From: an uncultured bacterium | Lineage (GTDB): Bacteria > Planctomycetota > UBA1135 > GCA-002686595 | Direction: 5' to 3' | DNA: 15,741 nucleotides | Assembly: GCA_902826945.1 (NCBI GenBank) | Contig: CADEGS010000094.1 | Coordinates: forward strand, 1-15,741 | Part shown: positions 1 through 7,059 of the stretch, one piece after another | Numbering within the stretch: the stretch's first letter is position 1 | Layout of the letters: the number at the start of each line of letters is the position of its first letter | The notes under the pieces: model-generated | Database searches by the model: none | Told to the model about the DNA's origin: nothing | What the model saw: only the letters and a program-made list of their open reading frames with translations | Program-made: the position numbers and the translations under genes

Positions 1-157
1 CAGCGCGCCGGCGCGCGCCGTGCACGGCGTGGAGCAGGGCGTGCGCGGGCAGGAGCGCGGCGGCGCCGAGGGCGCGCGCGCACTCGTGCGCCACCAGGAC
101 GCCGGGCGAGGGCGGCGCGGCGCGGGCGCGCCGGGGCACGGGCGGCGGGTGCGACAT
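1..157 (-). CDS. Partial unrecognised protein, N-terminal 52 codons only
   Basis: An ATG at 157-155 on the minus strand opens a frame that runs off the left edge without a stop. In this frame nearly every third codon position is G or C, and the few A/T bases fall at codon positions 1 and 2, as in the clear genes of this window. The two other reverse frames with nearby ATGs (171 and 179) do not show this and read as arginine/proline-rich text. The visible product begins MSHPPPVPRR and continues into an alanine/leucine/histidine-rich segment (about residues 19-48) that could be a helix. I do not recognise the family. It is divergent from the tetratricopeptide gene, with an 84-bp gap. The start choice rests on codon composition alone, since no ribosome-binding site is obvious. 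Confidence 0.5.
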   Translation of the reverse strand, partial: MSHPPPVPRRARAAPPSPGVLVAHECARALGAAALLPAHALLHAVHGARRRA

Positions 158-237
158 CGCGCGGGCGCCATTGCGGCATTTCCGCCCGCGGGGCGCAAGG
201 AGCCTCCGTGCGGGGTGGGGCGCGGCCGCCCGCGGCG

Positions 238-243
238 TACGAT
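238..243 (+). promoter_or_regulatory. Candidate -10 element for the TPR gene
   Basis: TACGAT lies 10 nt upstream of the ATG at 254 and overlaps the ATG at 242. TA steps are rare in this DNA, and other genes in the window have TA-containing hexamers at a similar distance from the start. No convincing -35 was found. If it is real, translation would begin at 254 from a nearly leaderless transcript and not at 242. Confidence 0.25.
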
Positions 244-955
244 GCGCGGCCGGATGCTCGCGCGCGTCGTCCTCTTCTTCCTCGGGGCCTGGATCCTCTC
301 GCGCGTGCTCGCGCACGTGCCGCTGGTCGGCCCGCTGTTCGCGCGCACGGGCTGGATCGGCATCTGGCTGGCCGCGTTGCTCATCTCCTTCGCGCTGACG
401 CGCCTGGGAGAGCGCGCCGCGGCCGGCCGGCGCGACGGCGCGGAGCTGCGCCGCCTGGCGGCCGTGGACAGCGCGCACAACCACGGCAAGATCGGCACGC
501 TGCTCGCGAGCCGTCGCCGCTGGAGCGCTGCGCTCGTGCACCTCGAGCGCGCCGCGCAGGGCGAGCCCGACGTCGCGGAATGGCAGTACAAGAAGGGCGT
601 GGCCGAGCTCGCGCTGCGCCGGCCGGAGCGCGCGCGCGCCTCGCTCGAGGCGGTCGCCGCGATCGACCCCGAGCACGCCTTCGGCGACGCGCAGCTGCGC
701 CTGGCCGAGGCCGCGCTCGCCTGCGGCGACGCGCAGGCGTCGCTGGCCGCGCTGCAGACGCTCGAGCGCAACCACGGCCCGAGCCCCGAGTCCGCCTTCC
801 GGCGCGCCCGGGCGGCGCGGGCGCTGGGGCGACCCGAGCTCGCGCGCGAAGCGCTGGCCGAGCTCGAGGAGCTGGCCTCGGCCGCGCCGCGCTGGCAGCG
901 CGGCGCGGCCGAGCGCTGGCGCTGGAGGGGGCGGCTGGCCCGCCTCCTCGGCTGA
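242..955 (+). CDS. Membrane-anchored tetratricopeptide-repeat protein
   Basis: The product is 237 residues from the ATG at 242. Two hydrophobic segments at about residues 9-24 and 37-53 form an N-terminal hairpin membrane anchor. From about residue 75 the protein is a helical array of tetratricopeptide type: alanine/leucine-rich helix pairs with spaced small residues, for example WSAALVHLERAA, ARASLEAVAAIDP and AQASLAALQTLE. Such domains usually hold protein partners, and none is identifiable here. The start is uncertain. ATG 254 (residue 5) fits a leaderless promoter, and GTG 215 lies 12 nt after an AAGGAG at 197-202. The open frame upstream of 215 overlaps the divergent gene and reads as low-complexity sequence, so it was left out. 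The gene converges on the ABC permease gene with an 18-nt gap. Confidence 0.82.
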   Translation: MRGRMLARVVLFFLGAWILSRVLAHVPLVGPLFARTGWIGIWLAALLISFALTRLGERAAAGRRDGAELRRLAAVDSAHNHGKIGTLLASRRRWSAALVHLERAAQGEPDVAEWQYKKGVAELALRRPERARASLEAVAAIDPEHAFGDAQLRLAEAALACGDAQASLAALQTLERNHGPSPESAFRRARAARALGRPELAREALAELEELASAAPRWQRGAAERWRWRGRLARLLG

Positions 956-977
956 GCGCGTCCGCCCGCGCGCTCAG
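952..977. terminator. Hairpin spanning two convergent stop codons
   Basis: CTGAGCGCG (952-960) and CGCGCTCAG (969-977) form a perfect 9-bp stem with an 8-nt loop. The stem contains the stop codon of the TPR gene (953-955) and the stop codon of the permease gene (974-976, minus strand). No T tract follows on either strand, so it is not a classical intrinsic terminator. A bidirectional end signal or 3'-end stabiliser is the likely role. Confidence 0.45.
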
Positions 978-1738
978 GGCACGCGGCGGCGGAAGGCGAG
1001 GAAGGCGCCCGCGAAGCCGACCAGCGAGACGGCCGCCAGCGGCAGCGCGACGGCGAGATGCAGCGCGCGGTCGTCGTAGGTGCGCAGGTAGTCGTCGATG
1101 TCGCTCAGCCGGAAGAGCGAGTAGTGCGTCACCGTGCCGACCATGTAGAGCGCGAACTGCAGCGTGGTGAAGAAGAGCACGCCGAGCGCGATGCGCGTCG
1201 GGTTCGAGCCCATGGCCGAGAACAGGAACGTCGTCGAGAAGGTCGCGAGCAGGAAGACCGACTGGTGCGCGGCGCACCAGAGGAGGCCGGCCATGTCCAG
1301 CGACTCGCCGACGCGCGCCGCGAAGAGGGGGATCGTGGCGGTGCTGGCGAAGACCGGCAGCGCGGTCGCGAGCGCGCCCGCCAGCCAGCGCTCCGACAGC
1401 ATGCGCAGCCGCGAGTACGGGCGCGCGAGCCAGATCTCGAGCGTGCCGCGGTGGACCTCGCCGGCCACCGCGCCGGCGGCGAAGAGCACCGCCGCCGCCG
1501 TGCCGAGCGTGTTGCAGCCCTTGAAGAACTGCTGGCCGAGGACGTAGCCGGCCAGCCCGTTCTCCTCGAGGTCGCCCAGCATCGCGTGCAGGATCGGGAT
1601 CGGCGCGGCGATCTCCTGCAGGTGCTCGATGTTGTCGAGGAAGTAGGGCCAGTAGACGACCGCCGTGCCGATCATCACCTCGAGCACGACGAAGTACGCG
1701 ATCGCGTAGACGAAGAGGCTCCCGCGCAGCCGGTGCAT
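974..1738 (-). CDS. ABC-2 type transporter permease
   Basis: This 254-residue integral membrane protein has about six hydrophobic segments (roughly residues 8-30, 75-93, 117-140, 149-176, 181-200 and 226-249), the usual plan for an ABC-2 exporter permease. The stretch GEVHRGTLEIWLARPYSR at about 93-110 matches the conserved cytoplasmic motif of the family (E..GT...L...P.SR), which contacts the ATPase. A large extracytoplasmic loop is predicted between the first two membrane segments (about 31-74). Its ATG at 1738-1736 overlaps the TGA of the upstream ATPase gene by one base (TGATG), so the two are probably translationally coupled and form one transporter. The cargo cannot be told from sequence. 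Confidence 0.92.
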   Translation of the reverse strand: MHRLRGSLFVYAIAYFVVLEVMIGTAVVYWPYFLDNIEHLQEIAAPIPILHAMLGDLEENGLAGYVLGQQFFKGCNTLGTAAAVLFAAGAVAGEVHRGTLEIWLARPYSRLRMLSERWLAGALATALPVFASTATIPLFAARVGESLDMAGLLWCAAHQSVFLLATFSTTFLFSAMGSNPTRIALGVLFFTTLQFALYMVGTVTHYSLFRLSDIDDYLRTYDDRALHLAVALPLAAVSLVGFAGAFLAFRRRVP

Positions 1739-2679
1739 CAGACGCCCTCCGTGCCGTACAGCACGCGGTAGAGCTCGGCCAGGGACAGCTCGCCGTAGAC
1801 GACCGAGCGCGGCTCGGGCAGGGCCTCGAGCGCGAGCAGCGCGCGCAGCGCGGCGCGCGCGGAGGGGCCGGCGAGCTCGAGCGTCAGCTCGCGCACGCCC
1901 GCGGCCAGCGCGCGCGGCGGCGCCAGGCCGGCGGCGGCGAGCGCCGCGCTCACGCGCGCGGCGTCGAGCGGCGCGTCGAAGCGCAGCCGCGCCAGCCGGC
2001 CGGCGCGCTCGCGCAGCCCGCGCGCCTGCTCCTCGTCGAGCAGGCGCCCGTCCTTGAGGAACAGCACGCGCTCGCAGGCGCGCTCCACCTCGCCCAGGTG
2101 GTGCGACGAGAAGAGCACCGTCACGCCGCGCCGCGCCTCCTCGCGCAGGACGTCGAGCACCTGGCCGCGGCGGGAGGGGTCGAGCCCCTCGGTCGGCTCG
2201 TCGAGCACGCGCACGCGCACGTCGGGCGCCATGGCGCTCGCGAACAGGAGCTGGCGCTTCATGCCGTGGCTGTAGCCGCGCACGCGGCGCTCGAGCGGCA
2301 GCCCGAGCTCGAGCGCCAGCGCCTCCGCGCGCGCGAAGGCGCCCGCGTCGCGCCCGGCCACGAGCCAGCGCAGCTGGTCGCGGCCGCTGCGCTCGCCGTA
2401 GAGCGCGATCTCGCCGGGCATGTACGTCGCGCGGCGGCGGGTCGCGAGCCCGTCGCCGACGAGCGGCGCCCCGTCCACGCGCGCGTCGCCCGCGTCGGGG
2501 CGCACCAGCCCGAGCAGCATGCGCAGGAGCGTGCTCTTGCCGCTGCCGTTGGGGCCGAGCAGGCCGGTGATCCCCCCCGGCCCGACGTCGGCGTCGAAGG
2601 GGTGCACCGCGGTGCGTGCGCCGAAGCGCCGCGTCAGGCCGCGGATCTCGATCCGGCCGCGGACGGGCGCGCCGCTCAC
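1738..2679 (-). CDS. ABC transporter ATP-binding protein (ABC-2 exporter class)
   Basis: The product is 313 residues from a GTG at 2679-2677. It has Walker A GPNGSGKST (42-50), a signature region reading YSHGMKRQ (136-143), Walker B with VRVLDEPTEGLDP (about 156-168, catalytic Glu161) and an H-loop in SSHHLGE (His193 or His194). The Q-loop position reads MPGE (87-90), with Gly in place of Gln. From memory this also occurs in relatives paired with ABC-2 permeases, so it need not mean loss of function. The C-terminal third, after about residue 220, is the accessory domain typical of these ATPases. The GTG start overlaps the upstream SGNH stop by four bases (GTGA), and the stop overlaps the permease start. 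The reading frame stays open further upstream, but that part lies opposite or out of frame with the SGNH gene and is not coding. Confidence 0.93.
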   Translation of the reverse strand: MSGAPVRGRIEIRGLTRRFGARTAVHPFDADVGPGGITGLLGPNGSGKSTLLRMLLGLVRPDAGDARVDGAPLVGDGLATRRRATYMPGEIALYGERSGRDQLRWLVAGRDAGAFARAEALALELGLPLERRVRGYSHGMKRQLLFASAMAPDVRVRVLDEPTEGLDPSRRGQVLDVLREEARRGVTVLFSSHHLGEVERACERVLFLKDGRLLDEEQARGLRERAGRLARLRFDAPLDAARVSAALAAAGLAPPRALAAGVRELTLELAGPSARAALRALLALEALPEPRSVVYGELSLAELYRVLYGTEGV

Positions 2680-4007
2680 GGCAGCACGCGCGCGTCGCGC
2701 AGCACCGGGTAGAGCAGGCGCGCGATGCGCCCGTAGCCCTCGCCGGTCAGGTGGAAGTCGGGCTCGGCGGGCATCGCGAAGGGCTCGCCGCGGAGGTAGG
2801 CCTGCACGGCGGCGTCCGCGAAGTAGCGGTCGAGCAGGAAGCCCGGCTCGCCGCCCTCGGCCGGGTCGGCGGGGAAGCGGTCCACGCCGTCGGCGTAGCC
2901 CCGCATCCAGCCCAGGAGGTCGATGCCGACGATGCCGAGCTCGGCGCGCAGCCGCTCGGCCCAGCGCGCGAGCGGCAGCACCGGCCAGTCCGGATTGCGC
3001 GCGTCGCCCGACCAGGTCATCAGCGGCTGGTTCACCATCGCGAGCGGGATGCCGCGCTCGGCGCACAAGGCGACGAGGCGCTCGAGCGCCGCGCGCGTCG
3101 CGCGCTGGTTCTCCTCGCGCACCCAGGCGTAGGGTACCGCGGGATCGAGGAAGGGCTCGGGCCGCGCCGCGAGCAGCTCGGTGTAGCGCCGCGTGAGGAA
3201 GCCGTACAGGTGGCTGCGCCAGAGCAGCCGCCGCAGCGCGATCGGCAGCGGCAGGAAGTCGTTGCGCAGGATGCCGAGGTCCTCGTCGAAGAAGAAGCCC
3301 GGGCGCTCGAGGTCGTTCGTGTTGAAGTACAGGACGACCAGGTCGGGCGCGAGCTCCAGCCCGTCCTGCTCGAAGGCGCGCAGCTGCTGGTCGGTGTGGT
3401 AGCCCGGCACGCCGAGGTTGACCGCGCGCCAGGTGACCGGGCTGCCCGCGGCGCGCTCGCCCTCGCTCGCCAGGCGCGCCAGGTGTCCGACGAGCGTCTG
3501 GTCCTCGTCGCACCACATGCCGAAGCAGAACGAGTCGCCGAGCGCCAGGATGCGCTTCTCGTCGGGCGGCTTGGCCGCGGCGAAGTCCTCGCCGCGCGTG
3601 CGGTGCGAGGAGACGCGGAAGGTCCAGCCGTCGACGACGGCGCTCGCCCCCGGACGCATGCCGTAGCGGCGCACGTCGTCGGGCAGCTCCTCGAACACGC
3701 GCCGGCGCGTCAGCTCGACCCAGCGCGGGCTGCTGCGGTCGGCGCCCCGCGCGCAGGCGCGCTCACGGTCGTGCGCGAGCCGCAGGCCGACCTCCAGCGC
3801 GAGGGCGAGCAGCACGACGGTGAGGGCCGAGGCGAGCAGGCCGCGCCGAAGGCGCGCCCCGCGCTGGCGCGCGGAGACGGCCACGGCCACGCGCGCCAGG
3901 CCCGGGGCCGGGCCAGGCTCGTGGCCGCCCGCGTCCGGGGCGTGCTGGTGGCCGGCGTGACGGTGCTCGGGCTCCGGCCCCCGCCCGGGCGCGGCGTTCG
4001 CGGCCAT
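2676..4007 (-). CDS. Membrane-anchored SGNH/GDSL hydrolase-like protein
   Basis: The product is 443 residues. All four SGNH blocks are visible: GDS at 157-159 (nucleophile Ser159, in LALGDSFCFG), the block II glycine in NLGVPGYHT (Gly199), the block III asparagine in FNTND (Asn231), and the Asp-x-His pair DFH (Asp417, His419). An active esterase, lipase or acyl-transfer enzyme is therefore plausible. A basic patch followed by a hydrophobic segment at about 56-77 predicts a single membrane anchor with the catalytic domain outside. The roughly 55 residues before it are His/Pro/Gly-rich. The ATG at 4007 is favoured because it lies 7 nt after a good -10 element. A TTG at 4043 is the -35 element of that promoter, not a start. 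The gene is coupled to the ABC ATPase, suggesting work on the exporter's cargo or on envelope lipids or glycans (inference). Confidence 0.88.
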   Translation of the reverse strand: MAANAAPGRGPEPEHRHAGHQHAPDAGGHEPGPAPGLARVAVAVSARQRGARLRRGLLASALTVVLLALALEVGLRLAHDRERACARGADRSSPRWVELTRRRVFEELPDDVRRYGMRPGASAVVDGWTFRVSSHRTRGEDFAAAKPPDEKRILALGDSFCFGMWCDEDQTLVGHLARLASEGERAAGSPVTWRAVNLGVPGYHTDQQLRAFEQDGLELAPDLVVLYFNTNDLERPGFFFDEDLGILRNDFLPLPIALRRLLWRSHLYGFLTRRYTELLAARPEPFLDPAVPYAWVREENQRATRAALERLVALCAERGIPLAMVNQPLMTWSGDARNPDWPVLPLARWAERLRAELGIVGIDLLGWMRGYADGVDRFPADPAEGGEPGFLLDRYFADAAVQAYLRGEPFAMPAEPDFHLTGEGYGRIARLLYPVLRDARVLP

Positions 4008-4014
4008 CGCGGCG

Positions 4015-4043
4015 AGAATAGGCGCGGCCCGGGGGGGCCGCAA
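4015..4043 (-). promoter_or_regulatory. Promoter of the SGNH-ABC operon, probably leaderless
   Basis: On the minus strand TTGCGG (4043-4038), a 17-nt spacer and TATTCT (4020-4015) form a good sigma-70-type promoter. Only 7 nt separate the -10 element from the ATG at 4007, so the transcript should begin at or next to the start codon. The promoter lies in the 54-bp gap after the radical SAM gene, which suggests the SGNH and ABC genes can be transcribed on their own. Confidence 0.55.
4024..4041 (-). terminator. GC hairpin between the radical SAM and SGNH genes
   Basis: GCGGCCC (4024-4030) and GGGCCGC (4035-4041) form a 7-bp stem with a 4-nt loop, about 20 nt after the radical SAM stop codon. 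It overlaps the -35 element and spacer of the SGNH promoter. It may end or slow transcripts from the radical SAM gene. There is no strong U tract. Confidence 0.35.
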
Positions 4044-4061
4044 GCGGCGGCGCGCGCGCGG

Positions 4062-6068
4062 TCAGCCCGCCGCGCTCGTCACCTCGCGGCGCTGGGGCTC
4101 GCCCGCGATCGGCTCTCCGGCCGTCATCGGGGCGCGGTCCAGGATGCCGTGGTCGAGCAGGCGCGCCAGGCGCGTGCGCACGTCGGCGATCGGGAGCGCC
4201 AGCACGTCGCGCGCGCTCTTGCGCGCGCGCACCGCCTCCACGATGCGCAGGTCGTCCGCGTCGATCTCCTGCACGTCGCCCGAGCGGGCGACGAAGGCCC
4301 ACGCGCGGGCGGATCCGGGCACCTCCGAGGGGCGGAAGCCGTTGTCGCGCGGGATCGAGAGCGTGTCCCTCTCGAGCGCCGGCCGGATGAACGAGGGCGG
4401 CCCCATCGTCCAGCGCGAGCTCAGGCGCCGCGCCGCGGCCGGGTCCTGGCGGGCGTAGAGGAGCGCCGCGCACGACTCGATCAGGTACTGGTCGCTGCGC
4501 ACGCGGTAGGTGCGGTGGAGGTAGGAGTGGTCCCAGTCGCCGCCGTCGCGCCGGCGGTAGCACGGGTTCCCGAGCTCGTCGTAGTAGATGTCGATCCCGA
4601 AGCGGTCGGGGTGCTTGAAGGCCGGCACGTCGTGGCCGAGGCCGAAGGTGCCCACGTAGCCGCCGAAGGCCAGGCGCTCGCGGTTGCGCACCAGGTAGCG
4701 CCAGGTCTCGCGCGCGTCGTCCTCGAACTCGGTGGGGAAGCCGATGAAGAAGAACACCCCGACCGCGATCCCGACCTCGCCGAGGCGGTCGAGGATCACG
4801 TCGATCATCCCCAGGTCGTTGCCCTTGTCCATCCCGTCCAGCACGCGCTGGACGCCGGACTCGAAGCCGAACTGGAGGTAGCGGCAGCCGCCCTCGGCGA
4901 GCGTGCGCACGTACTTCGGGTTCGTGTAGATGTGCTCGAACTTGACCTCCGCGGTCCAGTTCAGCTCGATGCCTTCTTCCTTCGAGCGCTCCGAGATCTC
5001 CGTCAGCACGCCGGGCGGCGTGAGCGGGTCCCAGAACATGAAGTTCTTCACGCCCTGGCGCGTGACGATGTCCTTGATGTCCTGCCACACGACCGGCGAG
5101 CTGCGGCGGCGGAAGCGCAGCCGGAAGCTCTCGGGGCAGAACGTGCACTTGCCGTAGTAGCAGCCGCGCGAGGTCGTGATGATCGCGATCTTCTCGGGCG
5201 CCAGGTACAGGTCGTACTCGATCCCGTCGAAGTCCGGCGTCGGCGGGTCGTCCATGTTGCACATGCGACGGTTCGCCGGCTCGACGATCGCGCCGTCCAC
5301 GCGCCGGAAGAGGCCCGGGACGTCCGTCACCTCGGCGCCCTGCTCCAGCGCGGAGGCGAGCTCGGGCAGCGCTTCCTCGCCGTCGCCGACCACGGCGTAG
5401 TCGATGTAGTCGTAGAAGCGCGGATCCTTGAGCAGCACGTCCTCGGCGTCGGACAGGCCCGTCCCGCCGGCGACGACCTTGCAGCCCGGATAGGTCTCGT
5501 GCGCCCAGCGCGCCAGGCTCATGGCGGGCAGGATCTGCGTCGAGAACGGGATCGTGATCGCGAACAGGCCCGGACCGAAGGCGTCCAGCCGCGGGCGGAT
5601 CAGGACGTCGTAGCTCTCGAGCCACTTGTCGTAGCCGCGCGCCTCGAGGTGACCGAAGAGGTCGCGCGCGAAGTCCTTGTTGCGCGGGTCGAAGCGCGGC
5701 CGGATGATCGAGAGCAGCTCGACCGCCGCGTTGATGCGCCCCCAGGCGGCGCGCAGGCGCGCGGGCTCGAAGTAGGCGTCGGGATCGCGCAGGTCGCGAG
5801 CCGCCTGCTCGGCGCCGAACACGACCTCGCGCGGGATGGTGAGCAGGCGCTCGAAGCCGGCCCGGCGGGCCGGGTCGGCCGAGGCGGCGTAGTCGTAGAA
5901 CTGCTGCAGGCTCTCGGGCCGGATCAGCCAGTGGAACCCGATCACGGCCAGGTCCAGCGTCAGGGCCTCGTGTCCGCGCTCGCGCACGCAGGCCTGCAGG
6001 AGCGGCAGCGAGCCGAAGGGCGCCGTCGGGACCGTCAGGTCGGGCGGGTAGCAGAGGGCGATTCTCAT
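4062..6068 (-). CDS. B12-binding-domain-type radical SAM enzyme
   Basis: The product is 668 residues. The N-terminal about 250 residues resemble the cobalamin-binding Rossmann domain of class B radical SAM enzymes (start MRIALCYPPD, GGTGLSDAED at about 191-200, VVGDGEEALPEL at about 216-227). I see no DxHxxG cobalamin-ligand motif, so B12 may bind base-off without it or not at all. The radical SAM domain follows, with cysteines 293, 298 and 301 in RGCYYGKCTFC. The spacing is CX4CX2C, not the canonical CX3CX2C. The last about 70 residues (from ADDLRIVEAVRARKSA) look like a small winged-helix domain, perhaps PqqD-like. The ATG at 6068 starts the conserved domain; 64 upstream in-frame residues have no recognisable content. 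The substrate is unknown. Methylases, cyclases and RiPP or lipid modifying enzymes all occur in this superfamily. Confidence 0.88.
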   Translation of the reverse strand: MRIALCYPPDLTVPTAPFGSLPLLQACVRERGHEALTLDLAVIGFHWLIRPESLQQFYDYAASADPARRAGFERLLTIPREVVFGAEQAARDLRDPDAYFEPARLRAAWGRINAAVELLSIIRPRFDPRNKDFARDLFGHLEARGYDKWLESYDVLIRPRLDAFGPGLFAITIPFSTQILPAMSLARWAHETYPGCKVVAGGTGLSDAEDVLLKDPRFYDYIDYAVVGDGEEALPELASALEQGAEVTDVPGLFRRVDGAIVEPANRRMCNMDDPPTPDFDGIEYDLYLAPEKIAIITTSRGCYYGKCTFCPESFRLRFRRRSSPVVWQDIKDIVTRQGVKNFMFWDPLTPPGVLTEISERSKEEGIELNWTAEVKFEHIYTNPKYVRTLAEGGCRYLQFGFESGVQRVLDGMDKGNDLGMIDVILDRLGEVGIAVGVFFFIGFPTEFEDDARETWRYLVRNRERLAFGGYVGTFGLGHDVPAFKHPDRFGIDIYYDELGNPCYRRRDGGDWDHSYLHRTYRVRSDQYLIESCAALLYARQDPAAARRLSSRWTMGPPSFIRPALERDTLSIPRDNGFRPSEVPGSARAWAFVARSGDVQEIDADDLRIVEAVRARKSARDVLALPIADVRTRLARLLDHGILDRAPMTAGEPIAGEPQRREVTSAAG

Positions 6069-6107
6069 GGAGTTCCGGCGCGGTTGCTCGGCGAGGGGGA
6101 AGGAAAT

Positions 6108-6143
6108 GCCCGGGTCCGGCCGGGCCATGACGGGACCCCGGGC
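6108..6143 (-). promoter_or_regulatory. Leader hairpin upstream of the radical SAM gene
   Basis: GCCCGGGTCC (6108-6117) pairs with GGACCCCGGGC (6133-6143), giving 10 bp with one bulged base and a 15-nt loop. In the radical SAM direction the stem is followed by ATTTCCTTCC, and the start codon is about 40 nt downstream. It could be an attenuator or a translational control element, or simply a GC-rich chance fold. Confidence 0.25.
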
Positions 6144-6265
6144 TTCGCGCTCGCTGCGGGCAAGTGTATCCCAGGATCGGCCATCGGGGGAACCCGGGCG
6201 GAGGGAGTCCTCTTCCGGGCCGCGCGTCGCGGCATTCCTTGCAAGGCCCGTGCGGCGCACCGGCG

Positions 6266-6294
6266 CTGGACCCGGCCGGGCGTAGGGTCAGAAT
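6266..6294 (+). promoter_or_regulatory. Candidate promoter of the kinase gene
   Basis: CTGGAC (6266-6271), a 17-nt spacer and CAGAAT (6289-6294) precede the ATG at 6301 by 6 nt. The -35 match is poor. The -10 matches TATAAT at four of six positions. The position agrees with the leaderless arrangement seen at other genes here. Confidence 0.25.
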
Positions 6295-6300
6295 CTCTTG

Positions 6301-7059
6301 ATGGTCGAGCCGCGGGTGGTGCGCGAGCTGAAGCGCGACGCGCTGGGGCGCGTCGAGCTCGTGGACGGTCCGGGCGGGCCGGCGGTGCGGCGCGTCGCGT
6401 GCGGCGGGCGGATCCCGGGCACGCGCTGGCTGGCGCGGCTGCTCCTGGCGCGCGAGCGGCGCGCCCTCGAGGCGCTGCGCGGCGTGGGGGGCGTGGCGCG
6501 GCTGCTGGAGGCGCGCGAGGCGGAGGGCTACGCGCGCGCCCCCTCGCTCGCTCCGGCGGACGGCGTGCCGCGCCCGCGCGACGTGCTCCTGCGCTCGTGG
6601 CTCGCGGGCGAGCCCCTGTGGCAGGCGCGCGAGCTGCCGCAGGACTTCTTCGAGCGCCTGGCGGAGCTCGTGCGGGCCCTGCACGCGCGCGGCGTGTGCC
6701 ACAACGACCTGCACAAGGAGCCCAACGTGCTGGTCGGTGCCGACGGCCGACCGGCCCTGGTGGACTTCCAGCTCGCGAGCCTCCACGCGCGCCGCGGCCG
6801 GCGCTTCGCGACGCGCGCGCGCGAGGACCTGCGCCACGTGCAGAAGCACGAGCGCCGCTACCGCACCGAGGGCGGCCGGCTCGCCGCCGCGCACCTCGCC
6901 CCCGAGGCTCGGCGCTCGGCCGCGGCGGCGCTCTGGCGCGTGGCGGTCAAGCCGCTCTACAACCTCGTCACGCGCCGCCTGCTGCGCACGCGCGACGGCG
7001 AGCCGCGCCGGCCGTCGCAGGGCCCCTGGCCGCGCTGGGGGCCGCCGGTCGGGGCGTAG
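6301..7059 (+). CDS. Small protein-kinase-fold protein (RIO/WaaP-like)
   Basis: The product is 252 residues. The catalytic-loop signature is HNDLHKEPN (134-142), with the catalytic Asp136 and metal-binding Asn142. It is followed by LVDFQLAS, where Asp155 takes the place of the DFG aspartate (DFQ here). The asparagine is one residue later than in HRDLKPEN kinases, a spacing I recall from small bacterial kinase-like proteins near the RIO and lipopolysaccharide-kinase (WaaP) families. The N-lobe is short and I cannot place the ATP-anchoring lysine. Glu52, in RERRALEAL, may be the helix-C glutamate. Substrates in such families include proteins, lipid A core sugars and small molecules, and none is indicated here. 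The gene ends 8 nt from the convergent amidotransferase gene. Confidence 0.8.
   Translation: MVEPRVVRELKRDALGRVELVDGPGGPAVRRVACGGRIPGTRWLARLLLARERRALEALRGVGGVARLLEAREAEGYARAPSLAPADGVPRPRDVLLRSWLAGEPLWQARELPQDFFERLAELVRALHARGVCHNDLHKEPNVLVGADGRPALVDFQLASLHARRGRRFATRAREDLRHVQKHERRYRTEGGRLAAAHLAPEARRSAAAALWRVAVKPLYNLVTRRLLRTRDGEPRRPSQGPWPRWGPPVGA

Larger units (their letters stand above)
6069..6300. other. Divergent intergenic region, radical SAM / kinase
   Basis: This 232-bp gap is the largest without a gene and lies between divergent genes. For the minus strand, TACACT (6168-6163) could be a -10 with a weak TTCCCC (6192-6187) 18 nt upstream, giving a leader of about 90 nt. CCTTGCAAGG (6237-6246) is a perfect 10-bp palindrome and a possible operator. 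No open frame here looks coding, and no cobalamin-riboswitch B12 box was found. Confidence 0.4.

Noticed and set aside
1738..3516. A minus-strand frame suggesting a 592-residue fusion with the ABC ATPase
   Set aside because: The part upstream of 2679 is the wrong frame of the SGNH gene, whose motifs GDS, Gly, Asn and DxH are intact in another frame. A GTG start with a 4-nt overlap explains the ATPase.
4038..4043. TTG at 4043 as the start codon of the SGNH gene
   Set aside because: It is the first triplet of the likely -35 element, and the ATG at 4007 follows the -10 at leaderless distance.
6069..6300. Cobalamin riboswitch upstream of the B12-type radical SAM gene
   Set aside because: No B12-box-like GCCACTG or matching multi-stem architecture was found by reading the strand; only a single hairpin is visible.
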